Below, piece after piece: positions 53,704 through 62,486 of a stretch of 64,000 nt of DNA; the first letter of the stretch is position 1; the number at the start of each line of letters is the position of its first letter. Source of the DNA: J054 sp963850255 (GTDB taxonomy: Bacteria > Pseudomonadota > Gammaproteobacteria > Steroidobacterales > GCA-2729495). The notes beneath the pieces are model-generated. The model searched no databases. It was not told where the DNA came from and saw only the letters and a list, made by a program, of their open reading frames with translations. The position numbers and the translations under genes were made by a program. The stretch is taken from assembly GCA_963850255.1 (NCBI GenBank), contig CAWKLL010000049.1, positions 1 through 64,000 of the forward strand, in the 5' to 3' direction.

Positions 53704-54970
53704 ACAGTTTCTAGTCATCCTGGCCGCCTCGCTGGCACTGGTAGCCTGCGAGAAACCCGCGGAAAAAGACGTCTATCGCACCGGCGAAGTCGTCAAGCGA
53801 GACATCATTGTTACGGTAGAAGCCGCCGGTGTCATTGAGCCGTTCCAGACCGTGGAAGTGAAGTCCAAGGCCTCTGGAGAAATTCTTTCGATCAACGGCG
53901 AAACCGGCGATGTGATCCAGGAAGGTACGCAAATCGTGCAAATCGACAAGCGCGTGCCGCGCAACCAGCTGGCCCAGGCTGAAGCTAAACTGGAAGCGGC
54001 CCAGGCACGCCGTAAGATTGCTGAAGCACAGGCCAAACGCTCCAAGACACTGTTCGGTTCGCGCACTATCAACGAAGTGGACTACGAGCAAACGGTGCTG
54101 GAACTGGCCAATGCCAAAGCCGAAGTGGTCAGTACCAGGGTCGCTGTGGATAACGCCCGCATTGCCCTGGAAGATGCCGATCTTCGCGCACCGATTACCG
54201 GCACCATGATCGAGAAGCTCGTAGAACCCGGCCAGGTCATTTCCTCGCCGACCATGGACGTGGGCGGCGGCACACTGCTGCTGAAAATGGCCGACTTGAG
54301 CAAAGTGCAGGTCAAGACCCTGGTGGACGAGACGGACATTGGAAAAATCTCCGCCGGCTTGCCGGTCACCGTTACCGTGACTGCGTATCCCAACCAGCCC
54401 TTTGAAGGCACCGTGCTGAAGGTCGAACCCCAGGCCATGGCTGAACAGACGGTCACCACATTTTCGGTGCTGATGACCCTGGAGAATTCCAATGGTCTGC
54501 TGCGACCGGGCATGAATGCCGACGTGGAGATTCGCGTCGCTGAGCGCAACGATGTTGTCGCGGTTCCAACGGCAGCTTTGCGCACCGCCCGCGATATCAA
54601 CGTGGCCGCGCAATTAGTCGGCCTGACGCCGGAGGCCGTTCGCGCCCAGCTCGGGAATAGCGGCGGGCCGGGTGACGCTTCCAGCGGCGGCGGCGGCCGG
54701 CCGGCTGAGCCGGAGGGCGGAAGAGCTGGCGACGGCTATCAATTCTCGAGTCGATACTGGGTTTTTGTGCAAAGCGGCGAAACCATGACCGCACGCAATG
54801 TCGAGACGGGCCTCACCGACCTGGACTATAGTGAGGTAATCAAGGGTCTGGACGGTGGCGAGACCGTCATTCTGCTGCCCAGTTCGGGGCTGGTTCAGTC
54901 CCAGCAGAGACTCCAGCAGCGGATGAAGCAATTCACCAGCCTGCCCGGTATGAGCGGCAACAACAACTAG
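53696..54970 (+). CDS. Membrane-fusion (MacA-like periplasmic adaptor) lipoprotein
   Basis: The GTG at 53696 overlaps the ATPase stop (GTGCATAG) and has AGGA at 53682-53685. The N-terminus is short, with a hydrophobic stretch and lipobox LVAC (Cys18), so the adaptor is anchored by a lipid. Biotinyl-lipoyl-like half-motifs flank a long coiled coil (AQAEAKLEAAQARRKIAEAQAKR...TVLELANAKAEVVSTRVAVDNARIALEDA). Beta-barrel pieces follow: DLRAPITGTMIEKLVEPGQVI, VDETDIGKISAGLPVTVTV and GLLRPGMNADVEIRVA. A Gly/Pro-rich insertion (about residues 320-350) is atypical. It should bridge the permease to an outer-membrane channel such as TolC, not present here. Confidence 0.92.
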   Translation: MHRQFLVILAASLALVACEKPAEKDVYRTGEVVKRDIIVTVEAAGVIEPFQTVEVKSKASGEILSINGETGDVIQEGTQIVQIDKRVPRNQLAQAEAKLEAAQARRKIAEAQAKRSKTLFGSRTINEVDYEQTVLELANAKAEVVSTRVAVDNARIALEDADLRAPITGTMIEKLVEPGQVISSPTMDVGGGTLLLKMADLSKVQVKTLVDETDIGKISAGLPVTVTVTAYPNQPFEGTVLKVEPQAMAEQTVTTFSVLMTLENSNGLLRPGMNADVEIRVAERNDVVAVPTAALRTARDINVAAQLVGLTPEAVRAQLGNSGGPGDASSGGGGRPAEPEGGRAGDGYQFSSRYWVFVQSGETMTARNVETGLTDLDYSEVIKGLDGGETVILLPSSGLVQSQQRLQQRMKQFTSLPGMSGNNN

Positions 54971-54981
54971 GGGAACTAGAC

Positions 54982-56190
54982 ATGCTGTTTGGCGAAATGA
55001 TCATGGTCGCGCTGCAATCAATCCGCGCGAACCTGTTTCGTGGCTTCCTCACCATGCTCGGCATCATTATCGGTGTCGGTTCCGTCATCACCATGGTCTC
55101 GCTGGGCAGCGGCGCGCAGGCGGCCATCGACGATCAGATTGAAGCCCTGGGCGCGAACATTCTCTCGGTGAGCAGCAGCGGCATGTTTCGTCATGGCGTC
55201 GCGCAAGACGTCGGCACATTGACGATTAGTGATGCGCGCGCCATCGCCGCAGATGCCGAAGCGATTTCTGCCGTGGTGCCGGAAAAATCCGGTCGCCTGC
55301 AGGTAAAGCTGGGCAACATGAACCAGAATCTGCAGATAGTGGGTACCACGCCGAACTTCCAGCCTGTTAACCGCTACGAACTGGCAGCCGGGCGGATGTT
55401 TACCGAAGCGGACAACGCCGCCAAGCGACGCGTAGCCGTAATCGGAAACTCTGTTGCCTCGAAATTTGACACCACCTCAGAGGGTCTGCTGGGCGAAACT
55501 ATTTACACCAACGGCATTGGCTTCGAAGTCATTGGCGTGTTCGAGTCCGTAGGCCAGGTTGGCTGGCGCAATGTCGACGAGCAACTCTGGATTCCGTTGG
55601 AAACCGCGCGCTTCAGGGTATTTGGCGACGACGAACTTGGCCGCATCAACGCCCAGGTCGCCACGGGCTTTTCGCCGGAGCAAGGCATCATTGACCTTGA
55701 GCGCGTGCTCCGCCGCGAGCACAAGATACTGCCAGGCAAGAACAACGATTTTAATATTGGTGATCCGACGCAGTTTTTTAATGTGCGTAAAGCCGCTACG
55801 GATATTTTTGCCTACTTGCTAGCTGGCATCGCCACTATCAGCCTGGTGGTGGGTGGTATCGGCATCATGAACATCATGCTGGTAACAGTCACCGAGCGCA
55901 CACGGGAAGTGGGCGTCCGCAAGGCCCTCGGCGCCACCCGCATGAACATCCTGATGCAGTTCCTGGTTGAAGCCCTGGTGCTTTGCCTGTTGGGAGGTGG
56001 TGTGGGCATCCTGCTCGGCACCGGAATCTCTACCGCGATTGCGCAGCTGGCCGGTTGGCAGACTATTGTCTCCATGCAGGCCGTGGGCATCGCTTTTGCG
56101 TTTAGCGCCGGCGTCGGACTGTTTTTCGGCATCTGGCCCGCACGCAAGGCTGCCAATCTAAATCCCATTGACGCGCTTCGTTACGAGTAA
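54982..56190 (+). CDS. MacB-like FtsX-type ABC permease
   Basis: The 402-residue protein has the MacB/FtsX topology: the first transmembrane helix (FRGFLTMLGIIIGVGSVITMVSLG), a periplasmic MacB_PCD domain of about 210 residues (GAQAAIDDQIEALGANILSVSS...), and three C-terminal helices (AGIATISLVVGGIGIMNIMLVTVTERTREVGVRKALGATRMNIL; LVLCLLGGGVGILLG; AFAFSAGVGLFFGIWPARKAANLNPIDALRYE). The ERTREVGVRKALGAT motif is diagnostic. Unlike E. coli MacB, the ATPase is a separate gene. The complex probably exports peptides, lipids or a small molecule. Confidence 0.95.
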   Translation: MLFGEMIMVALQSIRANLFRGFLTMLGIIIGVGSVITMVSLGSGAQAAIDDQIEALGANILSVSSSGMFRHGVAQDVGTLTISDARAIAADAEAISAVVPEKSGRLQVKLGNMNQNLQIVGTTPNFQPVNRYELAAGRMFTEADNAAKRRVAVIGNSVASKFDTTSEGLLGETIYTNGIGFEVIGVFESVGQVGWRNVDEQLWIPLETARFRVFGDDELGRINAQVATGFSPEQGIIDLERVLRREHKILPGKNNDFNIGDPTQFFNVRKAATDIFAYLLAGIATISLVVGGIGIMNIMLVTVTERTREVGVRKALGATRMNILMQFLVEALVLCLLGGGVGILLGTGISTAIAQLAGWQTIVSMQAVGIAFAFSAGVGLFFGIWPARKAANLNPIDALRYE

Positions 56191-56208
56191 AAGCAAAGTG
56201 CCGGTGCG

Positions 56209-56718
56209 ATGACGCGGGTCCGCGGCTTCGCGCCGCTGGTGGGGCGACAACCGCGCCTGCTGATACTCGGCTCCATGCCCAGCGAGGCCTCTATTGCGGC
56301 GGGCGAATACTACGGGCTGCCGCGTAATGCATTCTGGACCATCATGGGCGAGTTATACGGCGCCGGTCGCGAACTCGACTACGCTGCCCGCGTCAGCAGA
56401 ATCACGCAACACGGTGTTGCCGTCTGGGACGTATTGGCCGAGTGTCAACGCAACGGCAGCCTGGATTCGGCGATCCAGATGCGCGATGCCCGGATCAACG
56501 ACTTCGCTGGTTTTTTCCGCCGCCACCGCGGCATCCGCCGGGTGTATTTCAACGGCAGCAAGGCCGCGGAAATCTACCGCCGCCGCGCGCTAGCGGACGT
56601 GCAACTCGTCGCGCCCTACCTCAATCACCAGCGGCTGCCGTCGACCAGCCCGGCCATGGCCAGCCTGAGCCTGGCGGAAAAAACTGCTGCCTGGCAGGCA
56701 CTTCTGCAGAAAAGCTGA
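56209..56718 (+). CDS. Hypoxanthine-DNA glycosylase (UDG superfamily)
   Basis: The 169-residue protein matches the family-6 uracil/hypoxanthine-DNA glycosylases: LLILGSMPSEASIAAGEYYGLPRNAFWTIMG at the N-terminus, VAVWDVLAECQRNGSLDSAI, IRRVYFNGSKAAEIY and LPSTSPAMASLSLAEKTAAW (the SPA loop). It should remove deaminated adenine (hypoxanthine) from DNA. It starts 18 bp after the permease stop but has no functional tie to the transporter. Confidence 0.85.
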   Translation: MTRVRGFAPLVGRQPRLLILGSMPSEASIAAGEYYGLPRNAFWTIMGELYGAGRELDYAARVSRITQHGVAVWDVLAECQRNGSLDSAIQMRDARINDFAGFFRRHRGIRRVYFNGSKAAEIYRRRALADVQLVAPYLNHQRLPSTSPAMASLSLAEKTAAWQALLQKS

Positions 56719-56847
56719 TAGCGACTGTGAAGAGGGGGCTGGATGCGGTTTTGCAACCCTTTGATAACCCTATTGCAATCTGAGCGCCACGGTGCCAATT
56801 TAACTTAATATCGGACTTTTCAACCAATATCCAAAACAGGTAAACAC

Positions 56848-57156
56848 GTGCGCAAGCCCGCCAGCATCGATCTGGAATCAGCCAGCGAAGCAACCCATCT
56901 CGAAGACCCCCAACCCATCGTCCCGCGTACCCAGCTCGACACGCTGGTACGGCTGCTGTCTATGGCCGAACGAGACGAAGTAACCGAGCTGTTCGCTGAA
57001 CTGGGGCCCGAAGCGGCCCGGCATCTGGGCAGAGAATTACGCAACGCTAACCCGCAGTCGGCGCAGCAACGAGATCTCTATCGGCGCGCTTTGATGGCAT
57101 TAATCTGTGCCGACCTCGCGCATGAATTCACGCCGCTGGACTCACCAACCGGCTAG
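56848..57156 (+). CDS. Small hypothetical protein
   Basis: The frame starts with GTG at 56848 and gives 102 residues. It has an acidic N-terminus (SIDLESASEATHLEDPQPIVPRTQLD) and a helical body (LVRLLSMAERDEVTELFAELGPEAARHLGRELRNANPQSAQQRDLYRRALMALICADLAHEF). No family is recognised. It sits between the glycosylase and the convergent bioA gene; the AT-rich 56720-56840 gap could hold its promoter. Confidence 0.6.
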   Translation: MRKPASIDLESASEATHLEDPQPIVPRTQLDTLVRLLSMAERDEVTELFAELGPEAARHLGRELRNANPQSAQQRDLYRRALMALICADLAHEFTPLDSPTG

Positions 57157-57172
57157 CCTGCGCCGGCCGATA

Positions 57173-58432
57173 TCAATCAGGCAAAGCCAGGCCGAGGGCA
57201 GAGGTCAGGCGCGTAAGATCTGCTGACTCAATAATGTAAGGCGGCATCAGGTAGACCAATCGGCCGAACGGTCGAATCCAGACACCTGCCTCTACAAAGC
57301 GCCGCTGAACGTCAGCCACGTCTACGGGTGACTGTAATTCCAGCACGCCGATGCCGCCGAGCACGCGCACGTCGGCCACGCCTGTACGCCCGCGATAAAC
57401 TTCCAGCTCGCGCTTGAGCTGTGCTTCGATACGCTGCACGTTTTCCTGCCAGCCGCTTTCGTCCAACAGCGTAATGCTGCGGCTGGCGACAGCGCAGGCC
57501 AGGGGATTGGCCATGAAAGTTGGCCCGTGCATCAGCACGCCGCCGTCCTGCGAAATACCCTCGGCCACGCGTTTGCTGGTCAAGGTTGCCGCAAGGGTCA
57601 TGTAGCCGCCGGTGAGCGCCTTGCCGACACAAAGAATGTCAGGCGTCACCCCGGCATGTTCAAGGGCAAAAAATTTGCCGCTGCGACCGAAGCCGGTGGC
57701 AATTTCATCGTAGATCAGCAGCACGTCATGCGCCTGGCACAGGCCGCCCAGCTCAGAGAGGTAATCGGCCGAGTAAAACCACATGCCGCCGGCGCCCTGC
57801 ACGATGGGTTCCAGTATGACCGCGGCTATCTCATCGGCATGCTCGGCCAGCAAGCCGGCAATCTCGTCCATTTCGCCGGCAGCCAGGGACTCCCCGAAGC
57901 GTGCCTGCGGCCGTGCTGCAAAAAAGTGCTTCGGCAACACCGGGGTAAACAACTCATGCATGCCGTTGATCGGATCACAGACAGCCATGGCGCCAAAGGT
58001 GTCACCGTGATAGCCGCCGCGCACGGTTAAAAGGCGAGACTTGCCCGGCTGACCCTGGGCCACCCAATACTGAATGGCCATCTTGATGGCAACTTCCACC
58101 GCCACCGATCCGGAATCCGCGAAGAACACCTGTTGCAGCTCCGGCGGTGTTCTCTCCAGCAACTGTTGCGCCAGGCGCACGGCCGGTTCATGCGTGAGAC
58201 CGCCGAACATCACGTGCGCCATGGCATCTAGTTGCTCGCGTACAGCCTCGTTCAGGGCTGGGTGGTTATAGCCATGCACGGCGCACCACCAGGAAGCCAT
58301 GCCGTCAATGAGCTCGCGACCATCAGCCAGGCGCAGACGCACGCCCGCCGCCGAGGCCACCGCATACGCCGGTAACGGATCAATGACCGAGGTATAGGGA
58401 TGCCAAAGATGCTGACGATCAAACTCAATCAT
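57173..58432 (-). CDS. bioA: Adenosylmethionine-8-amino-7-oxononanoate aminotransferase
   Basis: BioA transfers the SAM amino group to KAPA to give DAPA in biotin synthesis. ATG 58432 overlaps the bioD stop as ATGA. The 419-residue protein has HLWHPYTSVIDPLPAYAV, DGMASWWCAVHGYNHPAL, MFGGLTHEPA, FADSGSVAVEVAIKMA, GGYHGDTFGAM, IYDEIATGFGRSGKFFA, CVGKALTGGYM (PLP Lys), HGPTFMANPLACA and VRVLGGIGVLEL. The order bioF-bioD-bioA with overlapping stops and starts indicates one transcript. bioB, bioC and bioH are not in the window. Confidence 0.97.
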   Translation of the reverse strand: MIEFDRQHLWHPYTSVIDPLPAYAVASAAGVRLRLADGRELIDGMASWWCAVHGYNHPALNEAVREQLDAMAHVMFGGLTHEPAVRLAQQLLERTPPELQQVFFADSGSVAVEVAIKMAIQYWVAQGQPGKSRLLTVRGGYHGDTFGAMAVCDPINGMHELFTPVLPKHFFAARPQARFGESLAAGEMDEIAGLLAEHADEIAAVILEPIVQGAGGMWFYSADYLSELGGLCQAHDVLLIYDEIATGFGRSGKFFALEHAGVTPDILCVGKALTGGYMTLAATLTSKRVAEGISQDGGVLMHGPTFMANPLACAVASRSITLLDESGWQENVQRIEAQLKRELEVYRGRTGVADVRVLGGIGVLELQSPVDVADVQRRFVEAGVWIRPFGRLVYLMPPYIIESADLTRLTSALGLALPD

Positions 58433-59130
58433 TGCTTCGTTGCCAGCAGTGGCTCGAGATCCAGACAAGCCGCGGCTGCTTCGATACTCGGGACTTCACC
58501 CAGCGGCGGCAACTCGCCGAGACCAGGCGCGGGCAAGCGCGCGTGCAAGGTGGCGACATTCTCGGCCAGACGCTGCATCGGCTCACCGGGCGACGTGCCC
58601 ACCCAGCCGGCCAGGTGCAGGCCACTGGCGCGGATAGCGTTGGCGGTCAGCAAGGCGTGATTCAGACAACCCAGGCGCAGACCAACCACCAGGATTACCG
58701 GCAGGCCCATCGCCACAGCCAGTTGCGCCATATCCTCTTGCGCGTTGAGCGGTACCAACCAGCCGCCGGCGCCTTCCACCACGGCAAAATCCGGCTGCTG
58801 GCTCTGCAACACCTCGCGGCACTGCTGAGCCAGTTGCCCGACGCTGACCGACCGGCCAGCTTCTGCCAGCGCAATATGCGGGGCAATCGCGGGCACCAGC
58901 GCCAGCGGATTTGTCTGCGCGTACGGAATCTGCAGGCTGCTGCGGGCACGCAGGCGAATGGCATCCTCGTTTTGCCACTCGCCCTGATGCTGTTCACAAC
59001 CGGCCGAAACCGGCTTCAGACCCAGGCTGGACCAGCCGCATGCATTGGCGGCGGCCAACAGCGCTTCCGCGACCAGGGTCTTGCCGATGTCTGTGTCGGT
59101 GCCGGTAATAAAGAAAGCGCGACTACTCAT
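58429..59130 (-). CDS. bioD: Dethiobiotin synthetase
   Basis: BioD closes the ureido ring of DAPA with CO2 and ATP. The 233-residue protein has the P-loop FFITGTDTDIGKTLVAEAL, LKPVSAGCEQ (catalytic Lys), AVVEGAGGWLVPL and VILVVGLRLGCLNHALLTANAI. It overlaps bioA by ATGA at its 3' end and bioF by a matching ATGA at its 5' end. Confidence 0.96.
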   Translation of the reverse strand: MSSRAFFITGTDTDIGKTLVAEALLAAANACGWSSLGLKPVSAGCEQHQGEWQNEDAIRLRARSSLQIPYAQTNPLALVPAIAPHIALAEAGRSVSVGQLAQQCREVLQSQQPDFAVVEGAGGWLVPLNAQEDMAQLAVAMGLPVILVVGLRLGCLNHALLTANAIRASGLHLAGWVGTSPGEPMQRLAENVATLHARLPAPGLGELPPLGEVPSIEAAAACLDLEPLLATKQ

Positions 59131-60311
59131 GCGACTGCCTCAATTTCACGCAGCGCTTCCTGGAGACCAGCCAGGAGTCGATCCACATCAGCTTCCTCGT
59201 GCCCTGCGGTCAGTGTAATGCGCAGCCGCGAGGTGCCCTTGGGTACCGTCGGCGGACGAATGGCGCCGACCAGCAAGCCACGCTTCTCCAAAGCCTGGCT
59301 CAGCGCAAGTGCCCGACCAGGCTCGCCGACTAGCAGGGGCTGAATCGGGGTCCCGGAATCCAGCAGTTGCAGGTCAAGCTGCTCTGCACCGGCGCGAAAA
59401 CGCGCGATCAGCGACTGCAGCTTTTCCCGTCGCCAGCCTTCCGTCTGCACCAGCTTCAGGCTGGCCAGATTGGCTGCTGCAATAGCCGGCGGCAGCGCCG
59501 TGGTAAAAATGTAGTTACGCGAACGCTGAATCAAAGTCTCGATGAGGACTTCATCGCCGGCGACGAAGGCTCCGAAGCAACCAAAAGCTTTGCCCAGCGT
59601 ACCCACCAGCACCGGCACATCAGCCGTGGAGTATTGCCGCGGATCCACCACGCCCTGACCCTTATCGCCGAGCACACCGATACCATGCGCATCATCAATC
59701 ATCAGCCAGGCAGAATGCCTGCGCGTCTCGGCCACCAAGGCCTGCAGCGGGCAAAGATCACCATCCATGCTGAAGGTGCCGTCGCTGACCACCAGCCGAC
59801 GCGCCTGGCCTGCCGGCACGGCCGCAAGCTTGCGGCCCAGATGCCCGGCGTCGGCATGCCGATACCAGTGGAAGTCAGCGCGACTGATCCAGCCGCCGTC
59901 GAGCAACGAGGCATGGTTCAAACGGTCTTCAAAAACCACGTCGCCGCGACTCAGCAGCGCGTTGATCACGCCAAGATTCGCGGCATAGCCGCTGGCATAG
60001 AGCAGCGCCCGCGGCCGGCCAACAAACTCGGCCAGCGCATCTTCCAGCTCATGATGAATCGCCGTATGACCGCAAACCAGGTGCGAGGCACCGGCACCAA
60101 CGCCCCAGCTATCAACACCGGATTTGAAGGCCTCACGCAGGCGCTGATCCGCTGCCAGGCCCAGGTAATCGTTGCTGCAGAAATTCAGCAGGCGTCGGCC
60201 ACCGATTTCCAGCTCGCGGCCCTGGGGACTATCCAGCACACGACGCACCCGGTAAAGGTCGCTCTCGCGCAGTTGGTCTAGCTGGGCTGGCAGGTCGTCG
60301 AAGGGCGGCAT
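59127..60311 (-). CDS. bioF: 8-amino-7-oxononanoate synthase
   Basis: BioF condenses pimeloyl-ACP (or -CoA) with alanine. Start at 60311 (MPPFDDLPAQLDQLRESDLYR) gives 394 residues, close to the family norm; the frame is open 42 codons further upstream but without family resemblance. Motifs seen are NFCSNDYLGLAAD, GVGAGASHLVCGHTAIHHELE, LLYASGYAANLGVINALL, DDAHGIGVLGDKGQG and GTLGKAFGCFGAFV (PLP Lys). The 3' end overlaps bioD. The intergenic region 60312-60448 separates it from the divergent hydrolase gene; I see no convincing BirA or BioR operator. Confidence 0.96.
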   Translation of the reverse strand: MPPFDDLPAQLDQLRESDLYRVRRVLDSPQGRELEIGGRRLLNFCSNDYLGLAADQRLREAFKSGVDSWGVGAGASHLVCGHTAIHHELEDALAEFVGRPRALLYASGYAANLGVINALLSRGDVVFEDRLNHASLLDGGWISRADFHWYRHADAGHLGRKLAAVPAGQARRLVVSDGTFSMDGDLCPLQALVAETRRHSAWLMIDDAHGIGVLGDKGQGVVDPRQYSTADVPVLVGTLGKAFGCFGAFVAGDEVLIETLIQRSRNYIFTTALPPAIAAANLASLKLVQTEGWRREKLQSLIARFRAGAEQLDLQLLDSGTPIQPLLVGEPGRALALSQALEKRGLLVGAIRPPTVPKGTSRLRITLTAGHEEADVDRLLAGLQEALREIEAVA

Positions 60312-60448
60312 GTTATTAGCGTTGCGTGGGGCACGATAGTGTAACCGCATCGTCGCCGCGCCACCGCCAGATGGTAGCCCGGGTGCAGCGTGCTGCCGCA
60401 ACGACGCGCAAAGCCCTAACGTCAGTGACCCAGGCACAGGAGTTGGTC

Positions 60449-61300
60449 ATGCAACAGTGGCAAGTCGGCGGGGTGAGCATCACCCGCATTATCGAAACAG
60501 AAGACAAGGCCATGACAGCCGATGTGATGCTGCCCGAAGCGCAGCCCGACAAAGTTCTGTCCATCGGCTGGCTTCAGCCGCACTTTATTGACGAACAAGG
60601 CCAGCTGATTTCGAGCATTTTCTCGCTGCTGGTGGAGAGTCAGGGCAAGCGCCTGGTTATCGATACCTGCCTGGGTAACGACAAACCACGCATGGTGCCG
60701 AGCTGGAATGAACGCCAGGGATCCTTCCTGGAGGAACTGGCGGCTGCCGGATTTGCGCGCGAGCAAGTGGACTACGTGGTCTGCACGCATTTACATCCCG
60801 ACCATGTGGGCTGGAACACCATGCTGGTCGACGGCGACTGGGTGCCGACTTTTCCCAACGCCAAATACTTGTTTAGCGCCGAAGACTGGGCCTGGCTGGA
60901 CCAGGCGCCGGTGACTCCGCTCGGCGATTATTGTGGCGATTCCGTGCGACCGGTGGTGGCGGCCGGCCTCGCCGAACTGATCACACCGGACCATCGCATT
61001 ACGGATGAAGTTTGGTTGCAGTCGACGCCGGGACACTCGCCCGGACACGTAAGTGTGCGCATCGAATCGAAAAATGAACGTGCCGTCATCACGGGCGACC
61101 TGATGCACCACCCCTGCCAGATTGCACGCCCCAAATGGTGCAGCCCCTTCGATTACGACAGCACTAAAGCGCTGGCGACCCGCGAGTGGTTCGTCGAGGA
61201 CTGCAGCGATCAGCCGGTGCTGGTGATCGGCTCGCACTTCGCTACGCCAAGTGCCGGCTATATCGTGGCCGACGAAGATGGCTGGCGCCTGGATGTCTGA
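60449..61300 (+). CDS. Metallo-beta-lactamase-fold hydrolase (quorum-quenching-lactonase-like)
   Basis: The ATG at 60449 has AGGAG seven bases upstream (60437-60441). The 283-residue protein shows VVCTHLHPDHVGWNT (HxHxDH zinc site), QSTPGHSPGHVSVRI, AVITGDLMHHP (bridging Asp) and VIGSHFATPSAG (last His). The layout is that of N-acyl-homoserine-lactone lactonases and related esterases. The substrate is unproved. It is divergent from bioF. Confidence 0.88.
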   Translation: MQQWQVGGVSITRIIETEDKAMTADVMLPEAQPDKVLSIGWLQPHFIDEQGQLISSIFSLLVESQGKRLVIDTCLGNDKPRMVPSWNERQGSFLEELAAAGFAREQVDYVVCTHLHPDHVGWNTMLVDGDWVPTFPNAKYLFSAEDWAWLDQAPVTPLGDYCGDSVRPVVAAGLAELITPDHRITDEVWLQSTPGHSPGHVSVRIESKNERAVITGDLMHHPCQIARPKWCSPFDYDSTKALATREWFVEDCSDQPVLVIGSHFATPSAGYIVADEDGWRLDV

Positions 61301-61407
61301 GCTGTCGACTAACTAGGTAGAACTCCTTACCCAGGGAGCACGGCGCCCGCGCCGCTGCGTGATAGCGTTGGTTGATAGCAGCTAATGCAAGCAACGGGAG
61401 CATCGTT

Positions 61408-62418
61408 ATGGATCTTGACCTGATCCTTGAACCCGATATCAGCCCGGCACAGATTGTCGAGCTCGGCAAACTCGCCGATGACTACGGTTTTCGCACGCTA
61501 TGGATCCAAAACTACGTGCGCGCCCGTGATGCGTTTATGAGCGCCGTGCCGCTGGCCATGGCCACGCGTCGACTGCGTGCCGGGGTAGTGGTGGTAAGCC
61601 CTTACGAGATGCATCCACTGAAAATTGCCAACGCCATTCTCACCCTGGCTGAATACGCCGACGGCCGGGCCGACGTGGTGGTGGGTGCCGGGGGCGAGTG
61701 GAATGGTGTTATCGGGGTCGACTATGGCAAGCGCGTAACCACCGCCCGCGAAGCGCAGGAAATCATCACCCGGGCTGTGGCCGGCAAACCTTTCACCTAC
61801 CAGGGCAAGGTTTTCAAGGCCTATGGCTTTGCGACGCCGTGGTTCAAATCACCAAAACCGCTGATCTATGCCGGCGCCAGTGGCGAAAAACTGCTGGCGG
61901 TGTCGGCAGAACGGGCTGACGGGGTCATGATGAGCGACGTGCAGATTCCCATGCTGCCAAGCCACCTGCCCCACCTGACTAATGCCCTCGATGCGCAAGG
62001 GCGCGCAAAGGGCAGCTTTCGCATTAATAACTTTATCGCCTGGCACGTGAAGAAAGACGCAGCAGAGTCTTTTGAAGAAGCGCGCCGCGAACTAATGATT
62101 CGCGGCTGGCTGGAACGCCCCTGGCTGGAGCCGTTTCTGGAGCCCGACGAAGTCGATCTCGTAGAGACCCACAAAGACGCCTATCTAAAGGCGTTCCGCG
62201 AGCGCCACGGCAATATCGAGGGCGTACCGACAGAAATCTCCCAGAAACTGGTCGACGGCCTCAGCCTGGCCGGCGACGAAGACAGCATAGACGGACATAT
62301 TGAGCATTTGCGTCAGTTCGCTGCGGCAGGGTTCACAGAAATTGCCCTGCGAATCCACGATGATCCGGATACATCTATCCGCATGATCGGTGAACGCGTG
62401 TTGCCCGCGCTGCGCTAA
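61408..62418 (+). CDS. Luciferase-like monooxygenase (LLM) family oxidoreductase, F420- or FMN-dependent
   Basis: The ATG at 61408 is preceded by CGGGAG. The 336-residue TIM barrel has DLDLILEPDISPAQIVELGKLADDYGFRTLWIQNYVRARDAF, LRAGVVVVSPYEMHPLKIANAILTLAEYADGRADVVVGAGG, RAVAGKPFTYQGKVFKAY and PKPLIYAGASGEKLLAVSAERADGVMMSD. This is the F420-dependent methylene-tetrahydromethanopterin-reductase-like branch, which also includes FMN enzymes. No F420 synthesis genes are in the window, so either cofactor is possible. Confidence 0.88.
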   Translation: MDLDLILEPDISPAQIVELGKLADDYGFRTLWIQNYVRARDAFMSAVPLAMATRRLRAGVVVVSPYEMHPLKIANAILTLAEYADGRADVVVGAGGEWNGVIGVDYGKRVTTAREAQEIITRAVAGKPFTYQGKVFKAYGFATPWFKSPKPLIYAGASGEKLLAVSAERADGVMMSDVQIPMLPSHLPHLTNALDAQGRAKGSFRINNFIAWHVKKDAAESFEEARRELMIRGWLERPWLEPFLEPDEVDLVETHKDAYLKAFRERHGNIEGVPTEISQKLVDGLSLAGDEDSIDGHIEHLRQFAAAGFTEIALRIHDDPDTSIRMIGERVLPALR

Positions 62419-62486
62419 GTTTTTACACTGCAGCATGGGCGCCTTGCCCTATACCGAACACGGATGAGTTAACGGTCAGGCCTTCC

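Noticed and set aside
60312..60448. Biotin operator (BirA/BioR-type) upstream of bioF
   Set aside because: A short TGTAACC is visible, but I found no matching half-site at the right distance.
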